From NCBI RefSeq assembly GCF_021730395.1, contig NC_069371.1, positions 248,001 to 312,000 of the forward strand: a stretch of 64,000 bases of DNA, written 5' to 3'. How positions within the stretch are numbered: position 1 is the stretch's first letter; each line of letters begins with the position of its first letter. Below the pieces are notes generated by a model. The model had not been told where the DNA came from. It saw nothing but the letters and a program-made list of their open reading frames with translations, and made no database searches. A program made the translations under genes and the position numbers. The DNA comes from Mercenaria mercenaria. Taxonomy: Eukaryota; Mollusca; Bivalvia; Venerida; Veneridae. Of this stretch, positions 1-10,170 are shown piece by piece.

Positions 1-1060
1 GACAAAAAAAAAATTTAGCACAAGCTTTAATAATAAAATTCCACATACTTTTAGATTAAAACATGAACAATTACATGGAAACTTCCCTTTACTATTAACA
101 AAAACACAAATTAATCAAATTAAAAAAGCTGTTGCAAATAAGGGATTAGAAATTAAAATTTCAAAAAAACAAATGTCCAGTCAAGGTCAAAATGGTGGAT
201 TTTAGGAGCTTTGGCTGGTTTGTTAGGAAAAACAATTCTTCCAATGGCAGCGAAAATAGTTCCAAAAAATATTAGCCCCTCTAGGCAACGGCGCTTTGTC
301 TGGGCTGGCCAGTACTGGTGTTAGTAAAATACTTGGAAATGGTATGATATCAGTAGCTAATGATAAGAAAAATGTTATATCACCATATCTTACCCTAATC
401 AAAGAAAGCAACTAGTAGGATCTGGGGTGATTAAATTAACACAAAAACAAAAACAAGACGGCGGGTTTTTAGGTATGTTGGCTGCTAGTCTAGGGATAAC
501 TTTGATTACATCTTAGTTAAGTGTAAGGGACATGCCAGGGTATACAGATGATTCTCAACGAAGACCTTACAGACGAATTCCTTAGTAAAAAAAAAAAAAA
601 AAAATTTATAAACAAACCTATTTCTAACTTTGAAATGAACAATGGGTAAAAAATTAAAAATTAAAAACTTTAGGGGTGTATTTAGTAGAAATAATTTACC
701 AAGAGTGAAAACTCTCGGAGACCACAGGTTTACCAAAAACGAAAGAAAAGGTTGAATGTGGAATTATAAATTTAGACGACTCTGTTGGTCCTGGAACACA
801 TTGGGTTTGTTACTTAAATAATATGTACTTTGATTCATTTGGACTTCCTCCGCCGGAAGAAGTAATTAAGTATATACCAAATGTAAAATACAACATGTTC
901 AATATCAAGACAAAACAAGTACACTCTGTGGATATTATTGTTTATTTTTCTTAAATGTTACAAGATAAAGTACCGTTGTCTGATTTTATTGTATAAAATA
1001 CTAAAAATTAATAATGTTAAACAAAATGAACAAACTATTATAAATTATTTTAACCAATAA
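1..1060 (+). mobile_element. Polinton/Maverick fossil, fragment A (minor proteins and protease block)
   Basis: This + strand stretch matches, in inverted orientation, the block at about 5000-6090 of the larger Polinton copy. In order it holds remains of the 154-residue-type protein (hydrophobic GGFLGALAG-like segment), the 60-residue-type small protein (GGFLGMLAA-like) and the adenain-like protease, whose THWV and CGYYC surroundings can still be read. It runs off the left edge of the window. It is broken, with roughly half a dozen or more breaks, so it is older or less constrained than the right half of the neighbouring copy. Family assignment rests on the gene order and the protease motifs. 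Confidence 0.8.
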
Positions 1061-1345
1061 GAACATGTAAATTTTTCTTCGGGTTTTAAACTTTGTGCAC
1101 TTACAAAATAGAAACAAGAGGTTAAGTGAGGTTAAACTGACCCTGTTTTCGTGGTAGGATTTTGACAAATATTTGGTGGAAGTGTTTTAATCATATTTTA
1201 CTATAGTTTTCATATAGTACTATGAAAACTTGTTTATTTTTTTTTGTTTTTTAATGTTTGACTTGGGTTTTTTTAAGAAGTGGTCAAAAGGTTAAATAAG
1301 GTCAAATAGGGCTCCGTTGCGGTATTTTATACACTACTCTTGTGG
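1061..1345 (+). repeat. Polinton end-like sequence shared with 13285-13460
   Basis: After the protease remains comes an AT-rich stretch. Its part from about 1157 (ATATTTGGTGGAAGTG, then an AATCATATTTTACTATAG run) also occurs at about 13293-13343, in the same orientation, beyond the last gene of the second Polinton. Both copies are followed by GGTCAA-rich text. This suggests a terminal or subterminal segment of the same element family. I could not define exact terminal inverted repeats or a target duplication. Confidence 0.45.
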
Positions 1346-2489
1346 AATACAAGCGCTATTTTTGACGAATTATTATAGGTAAATAATAAACAGTTAAATA
1401 ATTTCATACGTTCTGTTGTATATACTGTAATAAAAGATTGTCGTCTTATGAATATTGCTTTTTAACGATAAAAATTGTTTACTCATTATATTGCTTTGTC
1501 TATGTTAATGATGGAAATGTTTCCAATTAAGTGCAGATTCAGTAGTTGTTATTGGACGAGTTAAGTTCAATGATAGCATTAGAGCACTTAGCAACATAAT
1601 ACTGTTAATCAACGAGTTCTATAACTAAATGCATTTTAATCAAAAGAAATTTTGAGAACTCTTTTATCACATAAAAGTTAGAAAATACGATCTACTTTGA
1701 CTCCAGTACTATAATCCTGGTACTATAAACAATGAAGACATAAAGTATAATTTGGCTACCCAACCTGAGCTTACAGATAGTGCAAATATTGACCAATCTG
1801 ACGGGGAAAAACATGATTATGATAAATTGAAATCTTTCCGTTTGTCGATAGTGTACAAATTGGTTTTATCTCATAATTGGTGATATATGCACAGCAGCTG
1901 TGCAAAATTAGTTTCTTGACAAATATTTAGTTCATGAAATACATGTATATGTCCATACTTGAATATTCTGTTTCATATTTTATGTAATTAACCTTTATAT
2001 GCATGAAGTAGTGTAGGTTCTCAGTGTGACACATATTTTGATAATGATAAATCAAATTGTGTGAGTAATGGATTAAAATTGCATAGATATATGAATTAAT
2101 TAAAATTGTCACTGAGTTTTGAGTTGTGTTATAATTATACACTTCCATGATTGGTTACTCTCTTGTATGATCACTATCCACATATATCCAGCACAGGTAA
2201 TATTCGTCTGATCAAGGGTGATATTCACAAGGGCAATATTCATATAAAAAAAGGGTTATTTTTTTATTACTAGGACGATATTCATACGTACAAGGCCAGA
2301 CTCTTATGTAAAGGCAATATTATGTACAGGGTAATATTTAAATGTGCAAGGGAATATTCACACGTACAGGGCAATATCCATGTGTTCAACGCGACTTTCA
2401 GAGTAAACTTACAACAAGAAATCATGTAAGAGTGTGATTGATTTATGCCCATGAAGTACATCAAATTTTTTTTTTTTTTTTTTTTTTAG
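1346..2489. other. AT-rich stretch without a gene; degenerate short repeat at 2190-2400
   Basis: No coding signal was found. From about 2190 to 2400 a degenerate unit of roughly 20-25 bases recurs, built on GGGCAATATTCA and CACGTACAGGG. A run of about 20 T lies just before the polymerase fossil at 2490. This stretch separates fragment A from the larger Polinton copy. Confidence 0.5.
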
Positions 2490-4520
2490 ATCCTTTTCAT
2501 ATAACGGGAAAAAATTGGGAGGAAGTGCTCATCAAAAATGTAATTTTAATTTTAAACTAACACATAAAATTCCTGTTATTTTTCATAATTTAAGAGGTTA
2601 TGACGGTCATTTTATTATGCAACAAATAGGAAATTCAAAAAAGAAATTAATGTTATTCCTAACAATATGGAAAGATATATGGCATTTATGATTTCGACTT
2701 AGTCTTTATTGATTCATTTCAATTTATGTTCAATCATTGGATAACTTAGTAAAAAATATTCCAGAATTCAAAATATTTGTCTCAAGAATTTGTTTGTGAA
2801 AGCATTAATTTTTTAAAACAAAAGGTGTTTATCCATATGATTACAGGATTCATTTAAAAAATTAAAGAAACAGAATTACCTTTAAAGAAGAGTTTTATTC
2901 AATTTTAAATGAAAACAATATCTGATAATGAATACGAACATGCTAAAAATATTGGAAAAATTTAAAATTAAAACAATGGGAGAATATCATGATCTATATT
3001 TAAAAACTGACGTATTACTTTTAGCTGATGTATTTGAAAATTTTAGAAAATATGTTTAGAGTACTACAAATTAGATCCCTTGTCATTATTTTAGTAGTCC
3101 TGGGTTAGCTTGGGATGCAATGTTAAAAATGACTGGAATTAAGTTAGATTTAATAACTGATATTGATATGTATCTTTTTATTGAAAGGGACTGAGAGGAG
3201 GAATTTAAGTTATATTTCAAACAGATACAGTAAAGCAAACAATAAATATATGAAGGATTATAATTCAAAGAAGAAAGCAAATACATTATGTACCTCGATG
3301 CCAATAATCTTTACGGTTGGGCTATGTGTCAACCTTTCCCCTCTGGAAACTTTAAATTTATATCCGAAAAAACAATTTAAGAAATTTAATTGCAAAAGGT
3401 TAAACTAACTTTATAGTTGAATGTGATCTTGAATATCCAAAGAATTACATAAAACCACAATGATTATCCTTTAGCTCCTGAAAAAATTAAAATACCAGAT
3501 CAATGGCTTTCTGATTATAGTAATAAATATTAAAACAGAATTTGAAATAGGAAAAGTAATGTAAAAATTAGTTCCAACTTTAATGAAAAAACAAAATTAT
3601 GTGTTCATTTTAAAAATCTTGAACTATATACACAATTAGGGTTAAAAGTAACAAAAATACATAAAATATTAACTTTTGACGAAAGTCCTTGGTTAAAAAA
3701 GTATATTGATTTTAATACTCAAAAAGGATCTAAAGCAAAAAATTCATTTGAAAAGGACTTTTTAAGTTAATGAACAATTTCTGTATTCGGTAAGACGATG
3801 GAGAATTTACGTAAGAGGGTTAATATTAAATTAACATGATGAAAATATTTATTAAAATACATAGCCAAACCTTCATTTGTTAGTTCAACGATGTTTAACA
3901 AGAATTTGTTTGGTATTCATAGAATAAAAGAAAGTTTGTTATTAAACAGACCTTGTTATGTTGGAATGTGCATTCTAGATTTATCAAAATATTTAATGTA
4001 TGATTTTCATTATAATTATATTAAGGAAAAGTACGAGGATAATTGTAAATTACTATTCACTGACACTGATTCATTATGTTATGAAATAAAAACCAAAGAT
4101 GCATATGAGGATTTTTATAAGGACAAAGATTAATTTGATAATAGTGATTACGATAGTAATTCAAAATTTTATTTTGATAATAATAAAAAAGTAATTGGAA
4201 AATTTAAAGATGAAGCTGCTGGTGTAGTAATTGTTGAATTTGTCGGATTAAGAAGTAAAATGTATTCTTATTTATTAGAAAATGAAGTTAATGTTAAAAA
4301 ATGTAAAGGAATTAAAAAACTTGTTGTTAAGAAAACAATAGTTCATAAAAATTACAAAGATACTTTGTTTAATTCAACCCAAACTAATCACACATTTAAA
4401 GTTATTCGTTCTAATAAACACAATCTTTCCAGTTATGTTATAAATAAAACATCTTTATCATGTTATGACGATAAAAGATATATTCTTGATAATGGTATTG
4501 ATACATTAGCTTATTCTTAA
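2490..4520 (+). pseudogene. pPolB: Polinton protein-primed family B DNA polymerase (fossil)
   Basis: Replicative polymerase of Polintons, which starts synthesis from a terminal protein. Recognisable blocks in order are the exonuclease II box (HNLRGYDGHF), exonuclease III box ([13 protein letters not shown]), polymerase motif A (DANNLYGWAM), a motif-B-like KPSFVSSTMFNKNLFG and motif C (FTDTDSL). The palm and fingers order is right for the family. The N-terminal part is missing, so the remaining length is well short of a full Polinton polymerase. The gene is broken at several places and cannot be functional. It is convergent with the gene at 4553-4966, with a short AT-rich repeat between the two 3' ends. 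Confidence 0.88.
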
Positions 4521-4552
4521 ATTAAAACTTAAATTAACTCTTAAATTAAAAC

Positions 4553-4966
4553 TTAAATTATAGAACCATAAATTGTTAACTGAATATTCATAACGTTTAA
4601 AGAATTAATATAAATAACATCATTTATTTTAAATTCATTTGCATAATTAATAGAAATAGATTCATTTTTTCTGTTATTTTTTACATGATAACTTTGAAGA
4701 ATTACATTTTCTTTATTTTTTATTTGTAATTTAGCTTCTCCTTTATCTAATTTAATTGCATCAACAAGAATAATTAAGATGCAATTAAAATTAATTCTTA
4801 CATTATTACCATTTTGAACTAAACCAGGACTAGCATTTACAGTTTTCCATTGAAATAATCCACCATCGGTATCTTGGGTATAACATGTTAAAAACAATGG
4901 AGGTTTTCTTATTAATTGTCTTTCTATTTTATTTACTTTCTCATTTATATTATTGAATATTCCCAT
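4553..4966 (-). CDS. Polinton short fibre-head-like protein (unrecognised; beta-rich)
   Basis: An open frame of 137 residues in the Polinton fossil; looks whole. It begins MGIFNNI, close to the MGVFNDV start of the long fibre-like protein at 10830, then a short heptad-like stretch, then alternating hydrophobic strands (for example RINFNCILIILVDA and INSLNVMNIQLTIYGS). This pattern fits a compact beta-sandwich such as the C1q/TNF-like or fibre-knob folds, but only by strand pattern. A plausible role is a second, stalkless surface protein. I know no named family for it. It lies between polymerase and protease. Confidence 0.6.
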   Translation of the reverse strand: MGIFNNINEKVNKIERQLIRKPPLFLTCYTQDTDGGLFQWKTVNASPGLVQNGNNVRINFNCILIILVDAIKLDKGEAKLQIKNKENVILQSYHVKNNRKNESISINYANEFKINDVIYINSLNVMNIQLTIYGSII

Positions 4967-5000
4967 TATATTAATTATTCCAGTTAAATAAATGTCTTTA

Positions 5001-5304
5001 TTAGTTAAAATAATTTATAATAGTTTGTTCATTTTGTTTTACATTATTAATTTTTAGTATTTTATACAGTAAATCATACAACGGTACTTTATCTTGTAAC
5101 ATTTTAATGAAAAATAAACAATAATATCCGCAAAGCATACTTGTTTTGTCTTGATATTGAACATTGTTGTATTTTACATTTGGTATATACTGAATTACTT
5201 CTTTCGGCGGAGGAAGTCCAAATGGATCGAAATACAAAGTATTCAAGTAACAAACCCAATGTGTTCCAGGACCAATAGAATCGTCCAAATTTATAATTCC
5301 ACAC
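5001..5304 (-). CDS. PRO: Polinton adenain-like cysteine protease (fossil, partly preserved)
   Basis: Maturation protease of the Ulp1/adenain clan that trims capsid precursors in this element class. The readable part has the catalytic His in GTHWV, the acidic residue in YFDPFG, and Gln/Cys in the stretch ending MLCGYYCLFF, in the order H, D, C expected for the clan. The copy is shorter at the N-terminus than typical family members and appears broken about once. A related, more decayed copy lies inverted at about 600-1060. The neighbouring small proteins carry GG-containing hydrophobic segments resembling adenain cleavage sites, which fits a processing role. Confidence 0.82.
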
Positions 5305-5424
5305 TCGTCCTTTTCTTTTAATTTTAATAAATTATTTCTACTAAATACACCCCTAAAGTTTTTAATTTTTAATTGTTTTACCCATTGTTCAATTTCAAAG
5401 TTAGATATTGGTTTGTTTATAAAT

Positions 5425-5480
5425 TTTATTTTCTTTTTACTAAATTTTATTTTCTTTTTACTAAATTTTATTTTTTTTTA
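5425..5480. repeat. Short AT tandem repeat, about 21-23 bp unit
   Basis: ACTAAATTTTATTTTC followed by TTTTT is repeated about three times downstream (on the minus strand) of the small protein gene at 5461-5643. It is a local slippage-type repeat inside the Polinton. Confidence 0.7.
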
Positions 5481-5643
5481 CTATAGGAATTCGTCTGTAA
5501 GGTCTCCGTTGTGAATCAATCTGTATACCCTGGCCATGCCCCTTACCACTTAACAAAGATGTAATCAAAGGTATTCCTAGACTAGCAGCCAACATACCTA
5601 AAAAACCACCGTCTTGTTTTTGTTTTTGTGTTAATTTAATCAC
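5461..5643 (-). CDS. Polinton small hydrophobic/basic capsid-associated protein
   Basis: Sixty residues: a polar start (KLTQKQKQD), a GGFLGMLAASLGIPLITSLL hydrophobic segment, then a basic tail (QRRPYRRIP). This layout recalls adenovirus core or minor proteins such as pX and pVI, in which a GG-type site is cut by the viral protease and the hydrophobic part can disturb membranes. A decayed copy lies at about 420-600. The function is inferred from layout and from neighbours (protease on one side, a similar protein on the other). Confidence 0.6.
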   Translation of the reverse strand: MIKLTQKQKQDGGFLGMLAASLGIPLITSLLSGKGHGQGIQIDSQRRPYRRIPIVKKNKI

Positions 5644-5654
5644 TCCAGATCCTA

Positions 5655-6119
5655 CTAATTGTTTTTTTTTTGATTAGGTGTAAGATATGGTGATATCATA
5701 TTTCTCTTATCATTAGCTACTGAAATCATACCATTTCCAAGTATTTTACTAACACCAGTACTGGCTAGCCCAGAAAGGGCTCCAATGCCTAGAGGGGCTA
5801 ATATTTTTGGAGCTATTTTTGCTGCCATTGGAAGAATTGTTTTTCCTAACAAACCAGCTAAAGCTCCTAAAAATCCACCATTTTGACCTTGACTGGACAT
5901 TTGGCTTTTTGAAATTGTAATTTCTAATCCCTTGTTATTTCTAATAGACTTTTCAATTTGATTAATTTGTGTTTTTGTTAAAAGTAAAGGGAAGTTTCCA
6001 TGTAATTGTTCATGTTTTAATCTAAAAGTATGTGGAATTTTGTTGTTGTAGGCTCGGGCTAAATTTTTCTTTTGTCCATCTGTAAGGTTAACTTTATATT
6101 CAATATAATTTGATGTCAT
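5655..6119 (-). CDS. Polinton minor capsid-like protein with GGFLGALAG segment
   Basis: An open frame of 154 residues that looks whole. The N-terminal half is polar (starts MTSNYIEYKVNLTDGQKKN) and ends with a run reading QNGGFLGALAGLLG, after which comes a long Gly/Ala-rich hydrophobic region (LGIGALSGLASTGVSKILG) and a polar tail. The NGGFLG site suits the adenain-like protease encoded just downstream. A role as a membrane-active or cement protein is inferred. The inverted decayed copy at 1-415 shows the same arrangement. Its 12-base gap to the next gene suggests compact packing typical of these elements. Confidence 0.62.
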   Translation of the reverse strand: MTSNYIEYKVNLTDGQKKNLARAYNNKIPHTFRLKHEQLHGNFPLLLTKTQINQIEKSIRNNKGLEITISKSQMSSQGQNGGFLGALAGLLGKTILPMAAKIAPKILAPLGIGALSGLASTGVSKILGNGMISVANDKRNMISPYLTPNQKKNN

Positions 6120-6120
6120 T

Positions 6121-6292
6121 ATATAATTTATATTTATTTTATTTAATTTATATTTATTTTATTTAATTTATATTTATTTTATTTAAACAATGACAAGTTC
6201 ATTTAAACAATGACAAGTTCATTTAAACAATAACAAGTGCATTTAAACAATAACAAGTGCATTTAAACAATAACAAGTTCATTTCCAATAGT
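6121..6292. repeat. Two tandem repeats behind the capsid gene
   Basis: From 6121 an AATTTATATTTATTTTATTT-type unit repeats about three to four times, followed from about 6186 by a 20-base unit (ACAATGACAAGTTCATTTAA, with TAACAAGTGC variants) repeated about five times. The second array overlaps the 3' end of the capsid gene region. Confidence 0.85.
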
Positions 6293-7512
6293 ATTTATTT
6301 CAACTGTTTCCTCATATAATACAATTGCGTAAATACGAATATTAGCTGCTGGTGGAATATTTAATTTAGCTGTTAATGTAATATGCTTAGGGTCATCTGT
6401 AGTTACTTCCTTTTTATATTCCAAGTTAAAATGAATAAATCCAAACAATTTTTTAAAATTAAATCTATTTAAGAGACTTCCAGTAGTTTTGTTATTTTGT
6501 TTATAATAATAATTAATTACATCATCATATATTCTTGATATACTTGTGTATTCTGTTTCTGGATAAAAAACTCCATTACCAACTTCAAGACGACAGAGCT
6601 CAAAATGCATTATCATTATCTGCATTAATTTTAAATGTATCAAAAAAATGGGGGTTTTTTTCTTGTGAATTACTTTTGTCAGGCTTTTAAATAAACAAAT
6701 ACTGTTGGGGTTTTTTTAACCCCACCGTTATCTAAAGGTTTTATAGTTTTTGTTTTCTTTGATTGGTCCCCATTTCCCTAAGGTATACCACTTGCTTTTT
6801 TAAATCTTTCTTTAGTAATTAATAAAACCCAAATTCATTAAAAATTAAAGGGGAAACCCCAAGTTTTAATTTTTTTTTTACAATTCTCTCCCACATCAGC
6901 AGCATTACTCAACAATTAAATTCATCATCATCGTCAGCTGTATGTTTTTTTAATTTGACTTGGGGGTATAATATGTTTCAAACCCCCGAAAAATTAATAA
7001 TATTTATGGAATTTTAGATTTTACCCCTTTTTTACCCCCGGAATTAAATCCTTTCTAAAACGAAAAACCACTTTTTATTCAGCTTGGGCAGGTCTGAGTT
7101 CGTGCCGCGTTTGTAAAAATAAATAACCATTTGTTCCAGTTTATTTTGCATAAATTCAGATAGTTCAACCAAACTCTTTACTTTTTTTACTTTGTTTTAA
7201 AATTTTTACAGTCATAAACAATTTTTTTTTTTTCCATTTTGTTTAACCCCCTAAGACATTAATGAACGCATTATTAATTAAAGCAATTTGATCATTACCA
7301 TCATAATTATTACCATTAGCAAGCTTATTTACTTTAAAACTTACTTCAAAATAACCATTAAACCAATCAAAATATGAACTTCTATCATTAATTGTAAAGT
7401 GATATCCGTTTTTTTGTTGCTTAACATTATTTCCTAGGACAGATATTAAAGCTGTATCTAATTGAATAGGAGTTAATTCATATCTTTCACAATATTGTTT
7501 TGTTCTAAACAT
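6263..7512 (-). pseudogene. MCP: Polinton major capsid protein region (fossil)
   Basis: The N-terminal part reads like the start of a Polinton double-jelly-roll capsid protein, with an aromatic-rich opening strand region (DWFNGYFEVSFKVNKL) and a typical INNAFINVLGG. The C-terminal part holds strands with IPPAANIRIYAIVLYEETVEI, suitable for the last strands of the second jelly roll. The middle is decayed, and the remaining length is shorter than the 500-600 residues usual for the family. It is broken at several places. Position between the penton-like and protease genes supports the call. Confidence 0.68.
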
Positions 7513-7543
7513 GTATATATTATATATTATTTTTTATTTTATT

Positions 7544-7979
7544 TTATTTTTTATAAATTAATCTGTTAATACGTTTACGTGTTCCAGATCCTGACAATAT
7601 TCTATTTATTCTCATATCAATATCCTCCTCTTTATCATTATTATTTTTATTATTTTTACTGTTATTCTTTTCTTGTAATTCCTTAGCAATTAAATTACCA
7701 ACTGCTGGAGCAGGTTTCTTTTTAAGTTTTTCAACAATTTTATCAGCAGCTAAATTTCCAACTTCTGTGCCAACCTTTTTTGTTCCACTTTCAAGTGCTG
7801 CTTTTCCTGCTGTTTCCAAAGCTTTTTTTTCCAGCTGTGCCAATTGAAGATGCGGCTGAACTTGAAAGCAATTTCGTTAAAGTGTCAAAGATACCTGTTC
7901 CGTGTATGATTTCTTCTCCTGTGTGAGCATCAACATAAATAAATATTCCTTTATTTTTGTCATAAACTTTTTTGTACAT
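7544..7979 (-). pseudogene. Polinton minor structural protein (Ala/Lys-rich, fossil)
   Basis: The start reads MYKKVYDKNKGIFIYVDAHT and continues to GTGIFDTLTKLLSSSAA, followed by Ala/Gly/Lys-rich text (AADKIVEKLKKKPAP) and an Asn-rich linker. The GTGIFDTL segment resembles the GG-type hydrophobic segments of the other minor proteins and of adenovirus pVI, so a protease-processed membrane or capsid-cement role is possible. It seems to carry about one break. A common Polinton gene type, without a firm named function. Confidence 0.6.
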
Positions 7980-8031
7980 TATATAAAACTAAAATTTATA
8001 ATTTCATAATTAAAGTTTTAAAACTTTAGTT

Positions 8032-8790
8032 TTAATTAATTTCTTTTAAAATTAGTGTAAAACTTGTTTCAACCTCATTAAAATTAATTATTCTACCAAA
8101 TACATCTGTAATATATATTCTAATTGAATTTATAATATATTTATTAATTTCAGGATATCCAACTCTTTGTGGTTCTTTTGTAAATGGATAAGCTCTTGTT
8201 AAATCTGCAGTACTTAAAGCATAGATAATATCACTGAAATTACCATCAACAAGTGAATTATCAATAAGATCACAATGAATGTAAATTGTATCCACAGAGT
8301 TAGTTATATTTGGTGTTGTAGTTCCCCATTCAGTATTTCTCAATTTTTTTTTCTCAAATCCAAGCAATGTATGAAAATTTGATATTTCCAAATCCAATCC
8401 AAAATTATCTGTAATTGAAATCAAAATCTTAAAACTACTTAAATCAAATTCCAAACTTATTGGAGCAATTTCTGATTTATTAAACTCAAAATCATCATTA
8501 CTTATTAATGTTTCCCTAATATAATTATTAATATCTGTGTAACTGTAAGAACCATTTGTAAATATAATATCTTTCCAATCCTTACCATTATGATAACGAA
8601 TTCTTTTATTGTCATATTCATCACTAATATTATGCCAAGAGTAGGTCATAGTGTTAATACTATCCAAACCAACAACATAACTTTTATTTTTATCTAAAAT
8701 TAAAGAACGACTAAATCTGATTGTAAAATCACTCGGTTTATTTTTATTATCTTTAACTGTTTCAGAACTTAATACTATTTTTTGTTCCAT
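8032..8790 (-). CDS. Polinton penton-like (minor capsid) protein
   Basis: An open frame of 252 residues that looks whole. It opens with a beta-strand-rich N-terminus (EQKIVLSSETVKDN, then an FTIRFSRSL strand), and has the IYIHCDLIDNSLVDGNFSDI and YPFTKEP blocks and the closing INSIRIYITDVFGRIINFN. These are characteristic of the jelly-roll penton homologues of Polintons and related viruses, which occupy the fivefold capsid vertices. It follows the ORF at 8860-10074 on the same strand, 69 bases apart. The recall of the family is from memory and not checked by search. Confidence 0.72.
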   Translation of the reverse strand: MEQKIVLSSETVKDNKNKPSDFTIRFSRSLILDKNKSYVVGLDSINTMTYSWHNISDEYDNKRIRYHNGKDWKDIIFTNGSYSYTDINNYIRETLISNDDFEFNKSEIAPISLEFDLSSFKILISITDNFGLDLEISNFHTLLGFEKKKLRNTEWGTTTPNITNSVDTIYIHCDLIDNSLVDGNFSDIIYALSTADLTRAYPFTKEPQRVGYPEINKYIINSIRIYITDVFGRIINFNEVETSFTLILKEIN

Positions 8791-8859
8791 TTATATAGTT
8801 ATTAAACATATCTTTTTAATTAAAAACTAAAGTTTTAAAACTTTAATAAAAGTGTAAAT

Positions 8860-10074
8860 TCAAGAAAAATAATTTTTATATAACATTTCATGTTGTTCTG
8901 GTAAAAGTGAATTCATTTTTAATAGTTCATCAATTATTCTAATACCTTCATTTTTTAGTTCTTCATTATTATTTCCAGCATCAATTGAACCACAAATTAA
9001 CTCCAAGTCATTAACCAATTCTTTTGGATTACATGGACAAACGTCATAACCTTGTCCCCTAATTACTTTTTTAAATTTCATAGATCTTTTATTGATAGGT
9101 AATCCTGATTTTTCTGTTAATTCTTTAAATATTTTTCCTGAATTAATTGAATATTTTTTATTATTGTTATATCTTTTATTAATCAAATCAATCAAATCAT
9201 TATCTACTTCAGTATTAATTACTTCTTTTCCAGTTATTCTATCCTTAGCAATTAATTTGTTTTGACCATAAAGTTTATTTAAGTTAATAATTAAATTACC
9301 ATATTGTCCATTTGGTGAAACTTTATATGGGTTATGATGTTTTATTCCTTGTCCACTAAATATAGGAGATAAATTAAAAGTATTTATCAACCGTTTTTTG
9401 TACTTTATCAGTTCGTCTTGTTCATGTTTTAATTCTTTTGCTTCTTCTTTCTTATTTGGATCTTTCGATCTTGATTTGCTAGCTATTGGACCATTTAACT
9501 TCACGATATTCGTAGTAACATTACCTATTGTATTTTGGACTGTGTCTTCATATATTTTATCAGGATTAGATTCATCTGCAGTAAATAATTTAAACATTTT
9601 AGACGGTTTGGAATATCCATATTCTTCTAAAACATCAGTATCCAAATCAACATCTAAATCTACTGTATGTATTTTTTTTTCTTTCGGCCTTGCTCCCAAT
9701 TTTTCTTCTGATTTTTCAGTTGTATCATGCTCACCTTCTTTTAATGGTTGTAATGGTTGATGTAGTCCCGGAGGTGGTTGTTTTTCCAATATCTCTGACA
9801 ACATTTTTATATTTTCTATTTCATGTATCTTATCAGCAAAACTTTTTGGAAGTAACGCTAATTGCTCCTTAATTCCAGGTAATGCTTTTAACTGACTTGA
9901 TAATTGTTCTTTTTGACTTTCTATTTTTTCAGTAATTGGTTTATAAATTTCAGTATACATATCCCGATTTGTAGCTTTTCTTATTTTTTCTCTCATTATT
10001 TCTTCTCTAAGATTTCTCATCTTTTGCCCAACTAATTTTTTTCTTATTATCATTTCATTAAGTTTTGATTGCAT
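8860..10074 (-). CDS. Conserved Polinton protein of unknown function (404 aa)
   Basis: Looks whole. The N-terminal third is very charged and helical (NEMIIRKKLVGQKMRNLREE), then comes a Pro-rich and acidic linker (around residues 118-175), and a C-terminal half with an FNLSPIFSGQGIKHHNPYKV block, an ordered GNLIINLNKLYGQNKL block and a RGQGYDVCPCNPKELV segment. The C-terminal domain type is one I associate with invertebrate Polintons, next to the packaging ATPase, but I do not know its function. It is divergent from the ATPase gene, with a 96-base shared promoter region. Confidence 0.62.
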   Translation of the reverse strand: MQSKLNEMIIRKKLVGQKMRNLREEIMREKIRKATNRDMYTEIYKPITEKIESQKEQLSSQLKALPGIKEQLALLPKSFADKIHEIENIKMLSEILEKQPPPGLHQPLQPLKEGEHDTTEKSEEKLGARPKEKKIHTVDLDVDLDTDVLEEYGYSKPSKMFKLFTADESNPDKIYEDTVQNTIGNVTTNIVKLNGPIASKSRSKDPNKKEEAKELKHEQDELIKYKKRLINTFNLSPIFSGQGIKHHNPYKVSPNGQYGNLIINLNKLYGQNKLIAKDRITGKEVINTEVDNDLIDLINKRYNNNKKYSINSGKIFKELTEKSGLPINKRSMKFKKVIRGQGYDVCPCNPKELVNDLELICGSIDAGNNNEELKNEGIRIIDELLKMNSLLPEQHEMLYKNYFS

Positions 10075-10170
10075 TTATATAATAATGTAAGATATTGTAA
10101 AATAATGTAAAATAATGTAAAATAATGTAAGATATTGTAAAATAATGTAAAATAATGTAATATTATATAA
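10075..10170. promoter_or_regulatory. Bidirectional promoter region with 12-base repeats
   Basis: Between the divergent starts at 10074 (-) and 10171 (+) the sequence is built of AATAATGTAA and GATATTGTAA units, repeated about seven times, ending in TATTATATAAATGG at the ATPase start. The repeats and TATA-like string suggest a shared promoter. This is inference from layout. Confidence 0.5.

Noticed and set aside
9398-9872. Open frames on the + strand over the 404-residue Polinton gene
   Set aside because: They are antisense shadows of the long minus-strand gene and have no domain features.
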